From Nostoc sp. TCL240-02 (GTDB lineage Bacteria > Cyanobacteriota > Cyanobacteriia > Cyanobacteriales > Nostocaceae): a stretch of 64,000 nt of DNA. A program made the translations under genes and the position numbers. The stretch is taken from assembly GCF_013343235.1 (NCBI RefSeq), contig NZ_CP040094.1, positions 4,886,001 to 4,950,000 of the forward strand, in the 5' to 3' direction. Shown here in pieces: positions 1 to 9,813 of this stretch. Numbering within the stretch: the first letter of the stretch is position 1; every line of letters starts with the position of its first letter. The notes beneath the pieces are model-generated. The model was not told the DNA's origin. It made no database searches and saw nothing but the letters and a program-made list of their open reading frames with translations.

Positions 1-32
1 ACCCGTATCACTAAATGGAAGTTTAGCTATAT

Positions 33-356
33 CTAAGCTACCCAACAGCCACTAGGATAGCCAGGTACTGGACAAGGTTTACAAAATCCGCCTATAGAAA
101 ATGTTTTAACGGTTGTATTTTGTCCTTTAATTGTTTGCAAAAATTTATTAGCTTGCTGATTGTCAACAGCATCACTAACTTCGATTTGAGTTAAATCGAG
201 TAAGCACTGAAGTTTTAAAATATTTTGTCCTGAGATGCCGTATTTTTCGAGTACTTCGCCAAAATTAGAGTTTTTCAGTATGTTAGTCAATTCATTCTTA
301 ATCTCGTCTTCTAATTGCTGTAATGTTTGAGTATCTATAACTGTTTGAGATTCCAT
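33..356 (-). CDS. Small leader-plus-Cys-tail protein (possible RiPP precursor), copy A
   Basis: A 107-residue protein of no family I recognise. The first ~75 residues are acidic, helical-looking and leader-like (TLQQL near residue 11, VLEKYG near 35). The last ~16 residues are rich in Cys, Pro and Gly with the pattern CxPCPxxGxPxGCxx. The protein at 3494-3805 has the same layout and the same TLQQL, VLEKYG, QC.LD and C-terminal Cys pattern, so the two are paralogues. There is no signal peptide or membrane segment. The leader/core look suggests a ribosomal-peptide precursor, but no modification enzyme or peptidase-transporter is visible nearby, so the function is inference only. It is transcribed toward the left edge, so downstream partners may lie outside the window. 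Confidence 0.6.
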   Translation of the reverse strand: MESQTVIDTQTLQQLEDEIKNELTNILKNSNFGEVLEKYGISGQNILKLQCLLDLTQIEVSDAVDNQQANKFLQTIKGQNTTVKTFSIGGFCKPCPVPGYPSGCWVA

Positions 357-765
357 GAATTTTGCTCTCCTTGCAGACTGGTGAATGTGTGAGCTTATCT
401 TGTAATGTAAAACTAACGTGACTTCGATTAGTACAGTTTGGCGACGAAGAAATTAAGGATACAGAGTCTAGAGTGGCACGACAGCATTAGGTTTCTAACG
501 CTCTTGCGAACTCCCATAATTATGACTTCTGCCTGTCTAGTTATAATTACGCATTGTGTAACAAAACTTCATATATTTCTGCTGGATTTCCTTAAAGCCT
601 TCATGAATCTGGCTACCAACCAGACAAAGAAGCCATACCCTCTCTACGAGACTCTACGCGAACGGTGAGCTACACCAACGCACTAACACCTGAGTTGAGT
701 GGAAAAGGCGATGTCTACGACGGGCTACGCCAGCGCACCAACAAAATTTACGAGAATCCCAAATT
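357..765. other. Gene-free spacer with dispersed-repeat fragments
   Basis: 409 bases between copy A and the exoprotein. I see no convincing gene. Positions 640-745 carry pieces resembling short dispersed Nostoc repeats (TCTCTACGAGAC..., GCGATGTCTACGACGGGCTACGCC-like). The short open frame on the + strand here is compositionally unlike a gene and overlaps these pieces. Confidence 0.5.
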
Positions 766-3210
766 TTAATTACCAGCGCAAGATGTAGCGATGAGTGAAG
801 AATTATGAGGCGACGCAGTGGGTACTTGAGCAACCAAAACCACGTTCCCATTGGCATCCACTACCCATCCTTGGGCTTCCACAATTTGAGTAGGTTCATT
901 TACAGAATTAACTTTCTGTGATTCTTCTGTGTTTATCTGCTTGTGAACAACTACTCTCTTCTGAATACCCTCAGCATGATTCTGACTCTCTGGAGAGAGT
1001 GTAATCCAATCTGCTAGCACCGCATCATCGGCTATCAATGGCTCCGTGGGATTGGGCGCTATTCCTCCACGCCCAGTTGTAATAAATGAACTTCTGGCTA
1101 TTTTTCCACCGGAATTACAACCAGCAACAATTTGTTGGGAAGCATCAACCAAATTTACAGGCAACTCCACTAATCCTTGACTAGGGTCAACATCTGGTGA
1201 GTTGATTCTTACCGTGCCACTTAATGAAGGGTTTTGCTGAGAAAACGCCGTGATGTCACTTGTTCGCAGGTTATTCGGGTTTATTTTTTCTGGATCAAGT
1301 TTTTCTACGTCTGCACGAGTGCGTGGTACAAATCCAAAAATGTTCTTAGCGGTGATTGTGATTTTACCACCAGAGTCAGAGAAGGCATTGGCGGTGATAT
1401 CGTTATTTCCCAAGAGAGTAGCCACGATAAAGCCATTAGGTGCATTGATGATGATATTACCGCCATCTCCACCCAGCCCTGTTGTACCTGCATTAGTGGT
1501 GATTTGACTTTCGCGGCGCATCAATAATAAATTCTGCACCTGTAGGGTAATATTCCCACCTTTACCTGACTCACTATTAGATATGAGTTTTCCTTTGTTG
1601 TCGAGAAGTATGGAGCGAGCGATTATATTTAAATCGCCTGCTTTTCCTAGATTATTTGGATCTCCGATATAGATTACATTTTTTCGAGCTTGGCTGCTCA
1701 CATTTATTGCAGCCCCATCCTTGATAATCAATTGCCCTGTAGTTAGGGTCAAGTTTCCACCATTTCCAGGCCCTTGAGTCCCAGAAAACAAGCTACTGAG
1801 CTTAGAACCATTTGGTGAAGTTCCAATTAATTCTACCGACTCGGAAGCGTTCACCGTCAAGTTTCCTGCATTGCCTGTAGCTGGTGTAAGTTGGTTAGGA
1901 ATAAACCTATATATGCCCTCAGAGCTTGTTGATATTCTTGCTCCTCCTTCGATACGCAACTTTCCAGTATTAACTGTGATGTTGCCAGCATTTTTATCGC
2001 CGTAAGTTGCACTAAATAATCCACTGGATATTAAATCACTACCATCTCGGAATACAGGTATGGTAGTGCCGCCAATTAGTTCTACGGAATCTGAAGCGTT
2101 TATGGTCGATTGCCCCTGCAATTGCGCTCCACTTCTGACCACCAAATTCTTAGTATTTACATTTATGTTTCCAGAGTATGCGTTGGAGAAACTCTGAGTA
2201 AACAGTTGTGAATCTTGTTCAATTACTACAGAATCTGAGGTGTTCACTGTCAAATTCCCTCCTGATTGCATTCTCAAGGGATTAACTAGAATTAGGAAAC
2301 TGCCAGCTACTCGCACAAGTCCCCCTTGCAGGTGGATATTGCCACTATTGTTTCCATGAGTATCTACAATCGATGGAATTTTATTTAACTGGATTATTTC
2401 GATGTTTTGGAAATTTTGAACACCTTCATATCCCAAAACCCAACCTTGGTTGGTTGGGCTTAAACTGACCAGACTATTGCCAGCAACGCTTCCTAATTCA
2501 ACCCTTCCTGACCTTGCCGTTATATTTCCACCCTCTAGGGTGATATCACCGCCTATAAGTGCTAAGGTTTTGCCTCGTTGCACCTGTAGACCAACGCCTT
2601 GTCCTAAAATATTAACTGCGCCATTTGGACTTGCTTGAGATTGATTGCGGATGGGAGCCGCAGTTGCTCCAAATTGTAAGCCAATGGGAACACTTAATGT
2701 CAGTAGAGGTTTAGCTTGAGGAGATGTAGCACTAAACTTTGTACCATCAGCAAAGTTCAAGCTACTCGCCGTACTTGCCACAAATGAACCGCCAATATTT
2801 AAAGAAGCATTGGGCCCAAAAATAACGCCGTTAGGGTTAATCAGAAATAGGTTCGCCGTGCCGTTAGCTTTCAGAATGCCATCTATTTTAGAAATGGAAT
2901 TACCCGTCACCCGACTGATAATGTTCTGAATATCTATTGCATTGTTAAAGTAGGCTGTCCTTTCCACAGAGACAGAAAACTGTTCAAAGCTGTGGAATAA
3001 GTTTGTACCACGAACTGCCCCACCATCAATCTGGTCTATCAGCTGACCATCGATTAGCTTTGGTGTAATGATTGAACTTTCAGATTCAAGTGTGCCATCT
3101 TTTTGTATTTGAGCTAAGACAAAACTCTCAAAGAAAGTGAGTACTCCAGCAATTACTAATGTACTCACTATCCCTAACTCCCAGTACCAACTACTTCGGT
3201 ATCGAGACAT
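766..3210 (-). CDS. Two-partner-secretion exoprotein (filamentous haemagglutinin N-terminal domain family)
   Basis: An 814-residue secreted protein of the TpsA type. A hydrophobic signal segment lies at about residues 12-33 with cleavage likely after the LA of VLAQ. A haemagglutinin-type TPS domain follows (about 45-180), with the diagnostic NPNGVIFG motif and the GTNLFHSF and FVAST segments. The middle is a right-handed beta-helix-like repeat region with recurrent SGNI/GGNLT/VNAS segments. The C-terminus carries the conserved cyanobacterial ending (IVAGCNSGG, TGRGGI.PNP.EPL, GWVVDANGNVVL). Such proteins are exported through an outer-membrane TpsB pore, but no TpsB gene is visible here, so the partner must be elsewhere. 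Adhesion or surface function is inferred from the family. It is flanked on both sides by the paralogous small Cys-tail genes. Confidence 0.88.
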   Translation of the reverse strand: MSRYRSSWYWELGIVSTLVIAGVLTFFESFVLAQIQKDGTLESESSIITPKLIDGQLIDQIDGGAVRGTNLFHSFEQFSVSVERTAYFNNAIDIQNIISRVTGNSISKIDGILKANGTANLFLINPNGVIFGPNASLNIGGSFVASTASSLNFADGTKFSATSPQAKPLLTLSVPIGLQFGATAAPIRNQSQASPNGAVNILGQGVGLQVQRGKTLALIGGDITLEGGNITARSGRVELGSVAGNSLVSLSPTNQGWVLGYEGVQNFQNIEIIQLNKIPSIVDTHGNNSGNIHLQGGLVRVAGSFLILVNPLRMQSGGNLTVNTSDSVVIEQDSQLFTQSFSNAYSGNINVNTKNLVVRSGAQLQGQSTINASDSVELIGGTTIPVFRDGSDLISSGLFSATYGDKNAGNITVNTGKLRIEGGARISTSSEGIYRFIPNQLTPATGNAGNLTVNASESVELIGTSPNGSKLSSLFSGTQGPGNGGNLTLTTGQLIIKDGAAINVSSQARKNVIYIGDPNNLGKAGDLNIIARSILLDNKGKLISNSESGKGGNITLQVQNLLLMRRESQITTNAGTTGLGGDGGNIIINAPNGFIVATLLGNNDITANAFSDSGGKITITAKNIFGFVPRTRADVEKLDPEKINPNNLRTSDITAFSQQNPSLSGTVRINSPDVDPSQGLVELPVNLVDASQQIVAGCNSGGKIARSSFITTGRGGIAPNPTEPLIADDAVLADWITLSPESQNHAEGIQKRVVVHKQINTEESQKVNSVNEPTQIVEAQGWVVDANGNVVLVAQVPTASPHNSSLIATSCAGN

Positions 3211-3493
3211 GACAAACTTGCACCCAAAAAATAAGAGTATATTAAAATGCTGCTCTTTGCTAGTTAAATAAGTTAAGTAAGTGTGAACAATTAAAGGTTT
3301 GTAATAAGGGATTCAGCCCTTACTACGAGCCAATCTAATTAATCTTAATATTGCGTAAGATAATTTTATTTGTCCTTGCTCACTAACTTGTGGTGATACT
3401 TGAAATTATCTCTGTAGCCTAACTAGTAAATGCAAAGTTCAGTATTTTTATACTCACTAGAATAAACTTTTTACAGTCTAAAAACTAAATTAT

Positions 3494-3805
3494 TTAGCAG
3501 TTACAACCTAAAGGACTGCCAGTTGAAGGGCAAGGGATACACCATGATTTTTCCATCAGCACAATTTCTTGTTTTGGAGTTGCTGGCAACAATTCATTTA
3601 CTTTCTGGTTATTAAATGCATTACCAGATTTGATTTTATTTGGGTCAAGATTACACTGCCATTGAACGATTAAAGCTCTATCATCTAATACACCGTACTT
3701 CTCAAGCACACTGTATAAACCAGCGTTATTAACGCTTTCAAGGAGTTTTTGTTCAATCTCGGCTTGTAATTGTTGTAATGTCTCAGGATTCATGATTGTT
3801 TCCAT
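3494..3805 (-). CDS. Small leader-plus-Cys-tail protein (possible RiPP precursor), copy B
   Basis: A 103-residue paralogue of the protein at 33-356. It shares ETLQQLQ.EI, VLEKYG, WQCNLD and NQKVNELL, and a short Cys-rich tail (CIPCPSTGSPLGCNC) that aligns with copy A in CxPCPxxGxPxGC. A second in-frame ATG at codon 5 (position 3793) is an equally plausible start, since the conserved part begins there. No export signal is visible. The variable middle with a conserved leader-like N-terminus and a fixed Cys/Pro/Gly tail is the basis for suggesting a modified-peptide precursor. It could also be a small structural or regulatory protein. It lies upstream of the exoprotein in the same orientation, across a 283-base spacer in which I see nothing else. 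Confidence 0.6.
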   Translation of the reverse strand: METIMNPETLQQLQAEIEQKLLESVNNAGLYSVLEKYGVLDDRALIVQWQCNLDPNKIKSGNAFNNQKVNELLPATPKQEIVLMEKSWCIPCPSTGSPLGCNC

Positions 3806-3942
3806 TTCCTACAGAATGTGTATAATTCTGCTTCAGCCTGGCTCAGAACAATTACGCATAACTTCATAAAAATTCATATCTTACTGCTGAATTTACTTAT
3901 CCCGCGCTTCACCGAAATCTAAAATTCAGACAGCTTCCTTTG

Positions 3943-4770
3943 CTAATTCTTAATTCCTGTTGCAGCAATACCTTGAATAAACTGACGTTGACCGATGAAA
4001 AATAACACCATTACTGGAACTGTCGCTATTGTCACCGCCGCCATCATCAAAGGCCAATTATTCGTAAATTGTTCTTGAAACTCAGCCAACGCCAGTTGCA
4101 CTGTTCTTAATTCGGGACGGGTTGTAAATACCAGAGGTTTAAACAAATCATTCCATTCGCCGATGAAGGTGAACAAAAACAGCGTCACCAAGGCCGGACG
4201 GGCTAAAGGCAACATTACCCGCCACAATATTTGTAATCTGGTTGCCCCATCTATGGCTGCGGCTTCCTCTAATTCCACCGGAATTGTCTGGAAATACTGA
4301 CGTAATAAAAAAATCCCAAACCCATTGACAGCAGTTGGTAAAATGAGCGCCCAGTATGTATTTATCAGGTGTCCCCACTTCAAAACCAAAAATATGGGAA
4401 TCACCAATAACTGAAAAGGAATCACCAAAGTTGCTAAAACAACCAATAGCAGTGCTTGCCGTCCCCGAAACTTCAGCCGTGCTAAGGCGTAACCAGCCAA
4501 AGCAGAAGTGACAATCTGAAACGCCGTCACAGCGATCGCTACCAAGGTAGAATTAGCAAACGCCAGCAAAAATTTTCCCTGTTGCCATGCAACGCGGTAA
4601 TTAGCTAAAGACCAGTTATTTTTCGACAAATTTTCTGGGCTGGCGGTTGTCGGTGCAAAGGAGGTGAGAAAAACCACAAATAGCGGTAGTAGAACGATAA
4701 ATGCCCCTAGCAGTAAGACTACTAGGCTCAAAAAATCACCAGATTTCACATTCAGGTTTGGTTTAGACAT
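3943..4770 (-). CDS. Carbohydrate ABC transporter permease (MalG type)
   Basis: A 275-residue inner-membrane permease of the binding-protein-dependent sugar transporter family. It has about six hydrophobic segments (first at ~15-37). The cytoplasmic EAA loop (EEAAAIDGATRLQILWRVML, about residues 168-187) contacts the ATPase. Length and sequence pattern match MalG/UgpE-like permeases. No second permease, solute-binding protein or ATPase gene is adjacent, which is common in cyanobacteria, where sugar transporter genes are often scattered. The substrate cannot be told from the sequence. It is transcribed divergently from ado, with a 180-base spacer between them. Confidence 0.9.
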   Translation of the reverse strand: MSKPNLNVKSGDFLSLVVLLLGAFIVLLPLFVVFLTSFAPTTASPENLSKNNWSLANYRVAWQQGKFLLAFANSTLVAIAVTAFQIVTSALAGYALARLKFRGRQALLLVVLATLVIPFQLLVIPIFLVLKWGHLINTYWALILPTAVNGFGIFLLRQYFQTIPVELEEAAAIDGATRLQILWRVMLPLARPALVTLFLFTFIGEWNDLFKPLVFTTRPELRTVQLALAEFQEQFTNNWPLMMAAVTIATVPVMVLFFIGQRQFIQGIAATGIKN

Positions 4771-4950
4771 AACTTGAGCCGCAAAGCATTTGTTTCGCTA
4801 GTACTAGAGCATTGCCCCCAGCAACCATTAATCTATAAACATAGTCTACTTGTTAAGTTAAATTAAACCACAGTGATTGTTACCCTCAGTTCATAGGGTA
4901 AATCGAATCCTGGTGTCAAATAATTCAGTTTTACGGGAGTAAACATAACC

Positions 4951-5649
4951 ATGCAGCAGCTTGCAGACCAATTTAAAGAATTAGATTTCAAGAGCGAAAC
5001 ATACAAAGATGCTTATAGCCGGATTAATGCGATCGTGATTGAAGGGGAACAAGAAGCCCATGAAAATTACATCACGCTAGCCCAACTGCTGCCAGAATCT
5101 CATGATGAATTGATTCGCCTATCCAAGATGGAAAGCCGCCATAAGAAAGGATTTGAAGCTTGTGGGCGCAATTTGGCTGTTACCCCAGATTTGCAATTTG
5201 CCAAAGAGTTTTTCTCCGGCCTACACCAAAATTTTCAAACAGCTGCGGCATCCGGGAAAGTGGTTACTTGTCTGTTGATTCAGTCTTTAATTATTGAATG
5301 TTTTGCGATCGCAGCATATAACATTTACATCCCCGTTGCCGACGCTTTTGCCCGCAAAATTACTGAAGGAGTAGTTAAAGAAGAATACAGCCACCTCAAT
5401 TTTGGAGAAGTTTGGTTGAAAGAAAACTTTGCAGAATCCAAAGCTGAACTTGAACTTGCAAATCGCCAGAACCTACCCATCGTCTGGAAAATGCTCAACC
5501 AAGTAGAAGGTGATGCCCACACAATGGCAATGGAAAAAGATGCTTTGGTAGAAGACTTCATGATTCAGTATGGTGAAGCATTGAGTAACATTGGTTTTTC
5601 GACTCGCGATATTATGCGCTTGTCAGCCTACGGACTCATAGGTGCTTAA
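4951..5649 (+). CDS. ado: Aldehyde deformylating oxygenase (alkane synthase)
   Basis: A 232-residue soluble di-iron enzyme that converts fatty aldehydes to alkanes plus formate in cyanobacteria. It aligns over its whole length with the well-known Synechococcus enzyme. The expected iron ligands are present: Glu33, Glu61 and His64 (KMESRH), Glu116 (IIECF), Glu145 and His148 (EEYSH). Its substrate comes from the acyl-ACP reductase encoded just downstream (123-base gap). The ado-aar-accA order seen here is the arrangement typical of many cyanobacteria. The spacer after the gene is full of heptameric TCCTAAC-type repeats. Confidence 0.97.
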   Translation: MQQLADQFKELDFKSETYKDAYSRINAIVIEGEQEAHENYITLAQLLPESHDELIRLSKMESRHKKGFEACGRNLAVTPDLQFAKEFFSGLHQNFQTAAASGKVVTCLLIQSLIIECFAIAAYNIYIPVADAFARKITEGVVKEEYSHLNFGEVWLKENFAESKAELELANRQNLPIVWKMLNQVEGDAHTMAMEKDALVEDFMIQYGEALSNIGFSTRDIMRLSAYGLIGA

Positions 5650-5680
5650 AGCAGTTAGGAGTGAGAAATTATGAGCCGTA

Positions 5681-5737
5681 CTCCTAACTCCTAACTCCTA
5701 ATTCCCAAGTCCCAATTCCTAACTCTCCTAAATCCCC
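5681..5737. repeat. Heptameric short tandem repeats between ado and aar
   Basis: Degenerate 7-base units of the CTCCTAA / TTCCCAA kind run through the spacer. They match the short tandemly repeated repetitive elements known from heterocystous cyanobacteria. Confidence 0.75.
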
Positions 5738-5772
5738 CGCGCTCAAGATAGCATAAGCCTAATAATCACTAC

Positions 5773-6792
5773 ATGTTTGGTCTAATTGGACATCTGACTA
5801 GTTTAGAACACGCTCAAGCGGTAGCCCAAGAATTGGGATACCCAGAATATGCCGATCAAGGGCTAGACTTTTGGTGCAGCGCCCCGCCGCAAATTGTCGA
5901 TAGTATTATTGTCACCAGTGTTACTGGGCAACAAATTGAAGGACGGTATGTAGAATCTTGCTTTTTGCCGGAAATGCTAGCTAGTCGCCGCATCAAAGCC
6001 GCCACACGGAAAATCCTCAACGCTATGGCCCATGCACAGAAGCACGGCATTAACATCACAGCTTTAGGCGGATTTTCCTCGATTATTTTTGAAAACTTTA
6101 AGTTAGAGCAGTTTAGCCAAGTCCGCAATATCAAACTAGAGTTTGAACGCTTCACCACAGGAAACACGCATACTGCCTACATTATTTGTAAGCAGGTGGA
6201 AGAAGCATCCAAACAACTGGGAATTAATCTATCAAACGCGACTGTTGCGGTATGTGGAGCAACTGGGGATATTGGTAGTGCCGTTACACGCTGGCTAGAT
6301 GCGAGAACAGATGTCCAAGAACTCCTGCTAATCGCCCGCGATCAAGAACGTCTCAAAGAGTTGCAAGGCGAACTGGGGCGGGGGAAAATCATGGGTTTGA
6401 CAGAAGCACTACCCCAAGCCGATGTTGTAGTTTGGGTTGCTAGTATGCCCAGAGGCGTGGAAATTGACCCCACTACTTTGAAACAACCCTGTTTGTTGAT
6501 TGATGGTGGCTATCCTAAAAACTTAGCGACAAAAATTCAATATCCTGGCGTACACGTGTTAAACGGTGGGATTGTAGAGCATTCCCTAGATATTGACTGG
6601 AAAATTATGAAAATAGTCAATATGGACGTGCCAGCCCGTCAGTTGTTTGCCTGTTTTGCCGAATCAATGCTGCTGGAATTTGAGAAGTTATACACGAACT
6701 TTTCGTGGGGACGGAATCAGATTACCGTAGATAAAATGGAGCAGATTGGCCGGGTGTCAGTAAAACATGGATTTAGACCGTTGTTGGTTTAG
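5773..6792 (+). CDS. aar: Long-chain acyl-ACP reductase (aldehyde-forming)
   Basis: A 339-residue reductase that turns fatty acyl-ACP into fatty aldehyde with NADPH, supplying Ado. The N-terminal third is the substrate-binding region. A Rossmann nucleotide-binding motif ([10 protein letters not shown]) follows near residue 162. The catalytic cysteine of the family is present as Cys294 in QLFACFAE. Length matches the family (about 340). It lies 92 bases upstream of accA, the gene feeding malonyl-CoA into fatty acid synthesis, so the three genes make a functional block. Confidence 0.97.
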   Translation: MFGLIGHLTSLEHAQAVAQELGYPEYADQGLDFWCSAPPQIVDSIIVTSVTGQQIEGRYVESCFLPEMLASRRIKAATRKILNAMAHAQKHGINITALGGFSSIIFENFKLEQFSQVRNIKLEFERFTTGNTHTAYIICKQVEEASKQLGINLSNATVAVCGATGDIGSAVTRWLDARTDVQELLLIARDQERLKELQGELGRGKIMGLTEALPQADVVVWVASMPRGVEIDPTTLKQPCLLIDGGYPKNLATKIQYPGVHVLNGGIVEHSLDIDWKIMKIVNMDVPARQLFACFAESMLLEFEKLYTNFSWGRNQITVDKMEQIGRVSVKHGFRPLLV

Positions 6793-6884
6793 TCATTGGT
6801 CATTAGTCATTCGTTATTTGTAAATGACAAAGGACAAATGACTAATGAAAAAAAATAGATAACTTGTAACTTATAACCCCTACG

Positions 6885-7865
6885 ATGGCAACTACCGAGC
6901 GTAAACCGCTACTGTTAGATTTTGAAAAGCCCCTAGCAGAACTTGCAACCCGAATTGATCAAATTCGGCAACTTGCAGAAGAAAATGGCGTTGATGTTTC
7001 TGGTCAAATTCGTCAACTAGAAGCACGCGCCATGCAACTACGTGAGGAAATTTTTACTAGTCTATCGCCTTCCCAGCGACTACAAGTCGCTCGTCATCCG
7101 CGTCGCCCTAGTACTCTCGATTACATTCAGGCTATTAGCGATGAATGGATGGAATTGCATGGCGATCGCTGTGGTGGTGACGATCCGGCTTTAGTTGGTG
7201 GTGTCGGTCGTCTAAGTGGACAACCTGTGGTGATGTTGGGTCATCAAAAAGGTCGTGATACCAAAGACAATATTGCCCGTAACTTTGGAATGCCTTATCC
7301 TGGCGGCTACCGCAAAGCTATGCGGTTGATGGAACACGCTAATAAGTTTAGTATGCCCATACTAACTTTTATCGACACACCAGGGGCTTGGTCTGGAGTG
7401 GAAGCAGAACATCAAGGTCAAGGAGAAGCGATCGCTTACAACTTGCGGGAAATGTTTTGCTTAGATGTGCCAATTATCTGCACAGTTATTGGTGAAGGTG
7501 GTTCTGGTGGCGCGCTTGGTATTGGTGTAGGCGATCGCCTACTGATGTTTGAACACTCCGTTTATACCGTCGCCACCCCCGAAGCCTGTGCCGCCATTTT
7601 GTGGAAAGATGCTGGTAAAGCTCCTCAAGCCGCCGTTGCGCTGAAAATTATTTCCCACGACCTGAAAAGATTGGGAATTATCGACCAAATACTGCCTGAA
7701 CCCACTGGTGGCGCTCATTCCGATCCTTTAAAAGCTGCTACCACGCTCAAGCAAGTGCTGCTAGAAAATTTGGACGAACTTAACCATTTAACCGCTCCAG
7801 AACGCCGCCAACTACGTTATGAAAAATTCCGTAAAATTGGTGTTTTTACAGAAGTTGCCCACTAA
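6885..7865 (+). CDS. accA: Acetyl-CoA carboxylase carboxyltransferase subunit alpha
   Basis: A 326-residue alpha subunit of the carboxyltransferase half of acetyl-CoA carboxylase, which makes malonyl-CoA for fatty acids. It has the N-terminal coiled segment ([18 protein letters not shown]) and the crotonase-like core with [28 protein letters not shown] and [15 protein letters not shown] motifs. Full length. It works with the AccD subunit, which is not in this window. A weak hairpin terminator follows at 7970. Confidence 0.97.
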   Translation: MATTERKPLLLDFEKPLAELATRIDQIRQLAEENGVDVSGQIRQLEARAMQLREEIFTSLSPSQRLQVARHPRRPSTLDYIQAISDEWMELHGDRCGGDDPALVGGVGRLSGQPVVMLGHQKGRDTKDNIARNFGMPYPGGYRKAMRLMEHANKFSMPILTFIDTPGAWSGVEAEHQGQGEAIAYNLREMFCLDVPIICTVIGEGGSGGALGIGVGDRLLMFEHSVYTVATPEACAAILWKDAGKAPQAAVALKIISHDLKRLGIIDQILPEPTGGAHSDPLKAATTLKQVLLENLDELNHLTAPERRQLRYEKFRKIGVFTEVAH

Positions 7866-8219
7866 AACCACTGCATAATGATGGATTAGTAAAGCAGCAA
7901 TGCTATAATTGCCTATGTGCTTAAAGATTTTTAACAATCTGGCCATAGGCATTTGCATGTTTGGCAAATCTACTCAATTTGATTGAGTAGCTTTTGTGTT
8001 ATTGAGTAATCTAATTTGAGTGTACGGCGTGGTTTTCCAGGCGACGATTTGTTGTCTTCACTGATAAAACCCACAATATGCCCACTATTGCACTGCATCA
8101 TAGCAGTTGCTTAATAGAAATCATCAGATTTTTAGATTCCTTTAATCTATCTAAACCGATAAATGTGAATAATTGGGTGGTACTAGGCTTTGGGAACTGC
8201 CAAAAAATTGGGAGACATC
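7866..8219 (+). other. Structured spacer with extended -10 promoter and hairpins (candidate small RNA)
   Basis: 354 bases with no protein gene. There is an extended -10 box (TGCTATAAT, ending at 7909) and then two possible stems: GCCTATG at 7911-7917 pairing with CATAGGC at 7944-7950, with an inner AGATT/AATCT pair. The terminator-like stem at 7970-7990 follows. A transcript of roughly 80 bases could start near 7915. No known RNA family was recognised. Confidence 0.35.
7970..7994 (+). terminator. Hairpin after accA
   Basis: CTACTCAAT (7970-7978), loop TTG, ATTGAGTAG (7982-7990), followed by CTTTT. The 9-base stem is perfect and the T-run is short. It could end accA or the candidate small transcript upstream. 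Confidence 0.5.
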
Positions 8220-8945
8220 ATGAATGTTGAGCAAAAACGACGCGCCCTGATTACTGGGGCCAGTAGTGGAATTGGGAAAGCAACGGCTTTAGCCTTTGCC
8301 AAAGCCGGAATAGATGTCGCCTTAGTCAGCCGTTCTTTGAATAAGTTAGAGGCGGTGGCAGAAGCTGTACAGCATACTGGGGTAGAAGCGAAAGCTTACG
8401 CTGTAGATTTAGCGCGGATCTTTGAAGTAAAAGAAAAAATCCAAGAGATCGCCCTTGACTTTGGTGATGTAGACATTCTGGTAAACAGTGCGGGCCTTGC
8501 CTATACAGCCACTTTGAGCGAAACTCCCCTAGAAGGATGGCAGCAGGTAATTGACTTGAATCTTACCAGCGTGTTTCAGTGCATTTTAGGGATTTTACCT
8601 TCAATGCGCGATCGGGGCACAGGCACAATTATCAATGTCGCTTCAATTGCCGCCAAGCAACCGTTTCCTGGTTGGGGAGCATACAGCGTCAGCAAAGCTG
8701 GTTTGATTGCCCTCTCTCAAACCCTGGCACAAGAAGAACGCACCCACGGTATTCGTGTCACAGCTATCTCCCCTGGCGCAGTCAATACTGAACTTTGGGA
8801 CACAGAAACAGTCCATGTCAACTTAGACCGTTCTAAGATGTTAACCCCGGAAATAGTGGCTCAGTCAATTCTCCACACAGTTCTGTTACCACAACAGGCA
8901 GTTATTGACGAATTGACCCTGATGCCCAGTGCTGGCGCACTTTAA
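8220..8945 (+). CDS. Short-chain dehydrogenase/reductase (SDR)
   Basis: A 241-residue classical SDR. It has the NAD(P)-binding TGASSGIG motif near residue 13, NSAG near 89, a catalytic Ser in NVASIA, and YSVSK with the catalytic Tyr and Lys. I chose the ATG at 8220 because GGGAG sits six bases upstream. The in-frame TTG at 8190 would add ten residues that are not family-like. The gene lies after ado-aar-accA, so a role in fatty aldehyde or ketoacyl metabolism is tempting, but the 354-base gap and the generic fold do not prove it. Confidence 0.88.
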   Translation: MNVEQKRRALITGASSGIGKATALAFAKAGIDVALVSRSLNKLEAVAEAVQHTGVEAKAYAVDLARIFEVKEKIQEIALDFGDVDILVNSAGLAYTATLSETPLEGWQQVIDLNLTSVFQCILGILPSMRDRGTGTIINVASIAAKQPFPGWGAYSVSKAGLIALSQTLAQEERTHGIRVTAISPGAVNTELWDTETVHVNLDRSKMLTPEIVAQSILHTVLLPQQAVIDELTLMPSAGAL

Positions 8946-9030
8946 TTTATCCTTTGTCATCAGTCCTTTGTAAATGACCAATGTACTAATGACTAATGAC
9001 CAACTTTCAAACCATAACCAAGACTGAATC

Positions 9031-9738
9031 ATGACTATCGCTAGTTCCAACGGTTCCAACTACTCTCAATCGCCTCTGATTCCCGACTTGGCAGAAGCCA
9101 TAACTCCTAGACCCGATCGCAATACGAATAACGGGCGACAAGCTGATTTGTTCCCCCCAAAAGAGGAACATATAGAGGAAATGAAGGATGCAGTGCGGAA
9201 AATAATATTGGGCGTTGGCGAAGATCCTGAACGCGAAGGACTCCTCAAAACACCAAAGCGAGTGGCCGAGGCAATGCGGTTTCTTACCAGTGGCTACAAC
9301 CAATCCCTTGAAGAACTCGTTAACGATGCCATCTTTGATGAAGGGCATAACGAGATGGTATTAGTCCGAGATATTAATTTCTTTAGTCTGTGCGAACACC
9401 ACATGCTGCCATTTATGGGTAGAGCGCACGTTGCTTATATCCCCAACCAAAAAGTTGTAGGACTGAGCAAACTGGCCCGCATTGTTGAGATGTATTCCCG
9501 TCGCTTGCAAGTCCAGGAGAGATTAACCCGCCAAATTGCTGAAGCAATTCAGACCATTCTAGAACCCCAAGGCGTAGCCGTTGTGATGGAAGCTAGCCAC
9601 ATGTGTATGGTGATGCGAGGCGTACAGAAACCAGGTTCTTGGACTGTCACTAGCGCAATGGTTGGCGTGTTCCAAGAAGAGCATAAAACCCGTGAAGAAT
9701 TTTTTAACTTGATTCGCCATCAACCAGCATTCTTTTAG
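9031..9738 (+). CDS. folE: GTP cyclohydrolase I
   Basis: A 235-residue enzyme that converts GTP to dihydroneopterin triphosphate, the first step of folate and pterin synthesis. It has the family motifs [19 protein letters not shown], the zinc-binding [30 protein letters not shown] and the second cysteine in [11 protein letters not shown]. The N-terminal ~50 residues are a variable extension. The spacer before it carries a TTTGTCATT/AATGAC-type inverted repeat also seen at two other places in the window. Confidence 0.97.
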   Translation: MTIASSNGSNYSQSPLIPDLAEAITPRPDRNTNNGRQADLFPPKEEHIEEMKDAVRKIILGVGEDPEREGLLKTPKRVAEAMRFLTSGYNQSLEELVNDAIFDEGHNEMVLVRDINFFSLCEHHMLPFMGRAHVAYIPNQKVVGLSKLARIVEMYSRRLQVQERLTRQIAEAIQTILEPQGVAVVMEASHMCMVMRGVQKPGSWTVTSAMVGVFQEEHKTREEFFNLIRHQPAFF

Positions 9739-9813
9739 AGAATGGGGAATTGGGCATTGGGCATGAAGAAGAGACAAAGTAGACAAGGAAGAGGGGGGAG
9801 ACAAGGGAGAGAC

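Noticed and set aside
438..668. Open frame on the + strand between copy A and the exoprotein
   Set aside because: It has a non-ATG-like start context, gene-unlike composition and an end in dispersed-repeat DNA.
8190..8219. Upstream TTG start for the SDR gene
   Set aside because: The ten extra residues are not family-like, and the ATG at 8220 has a good ribosome site.
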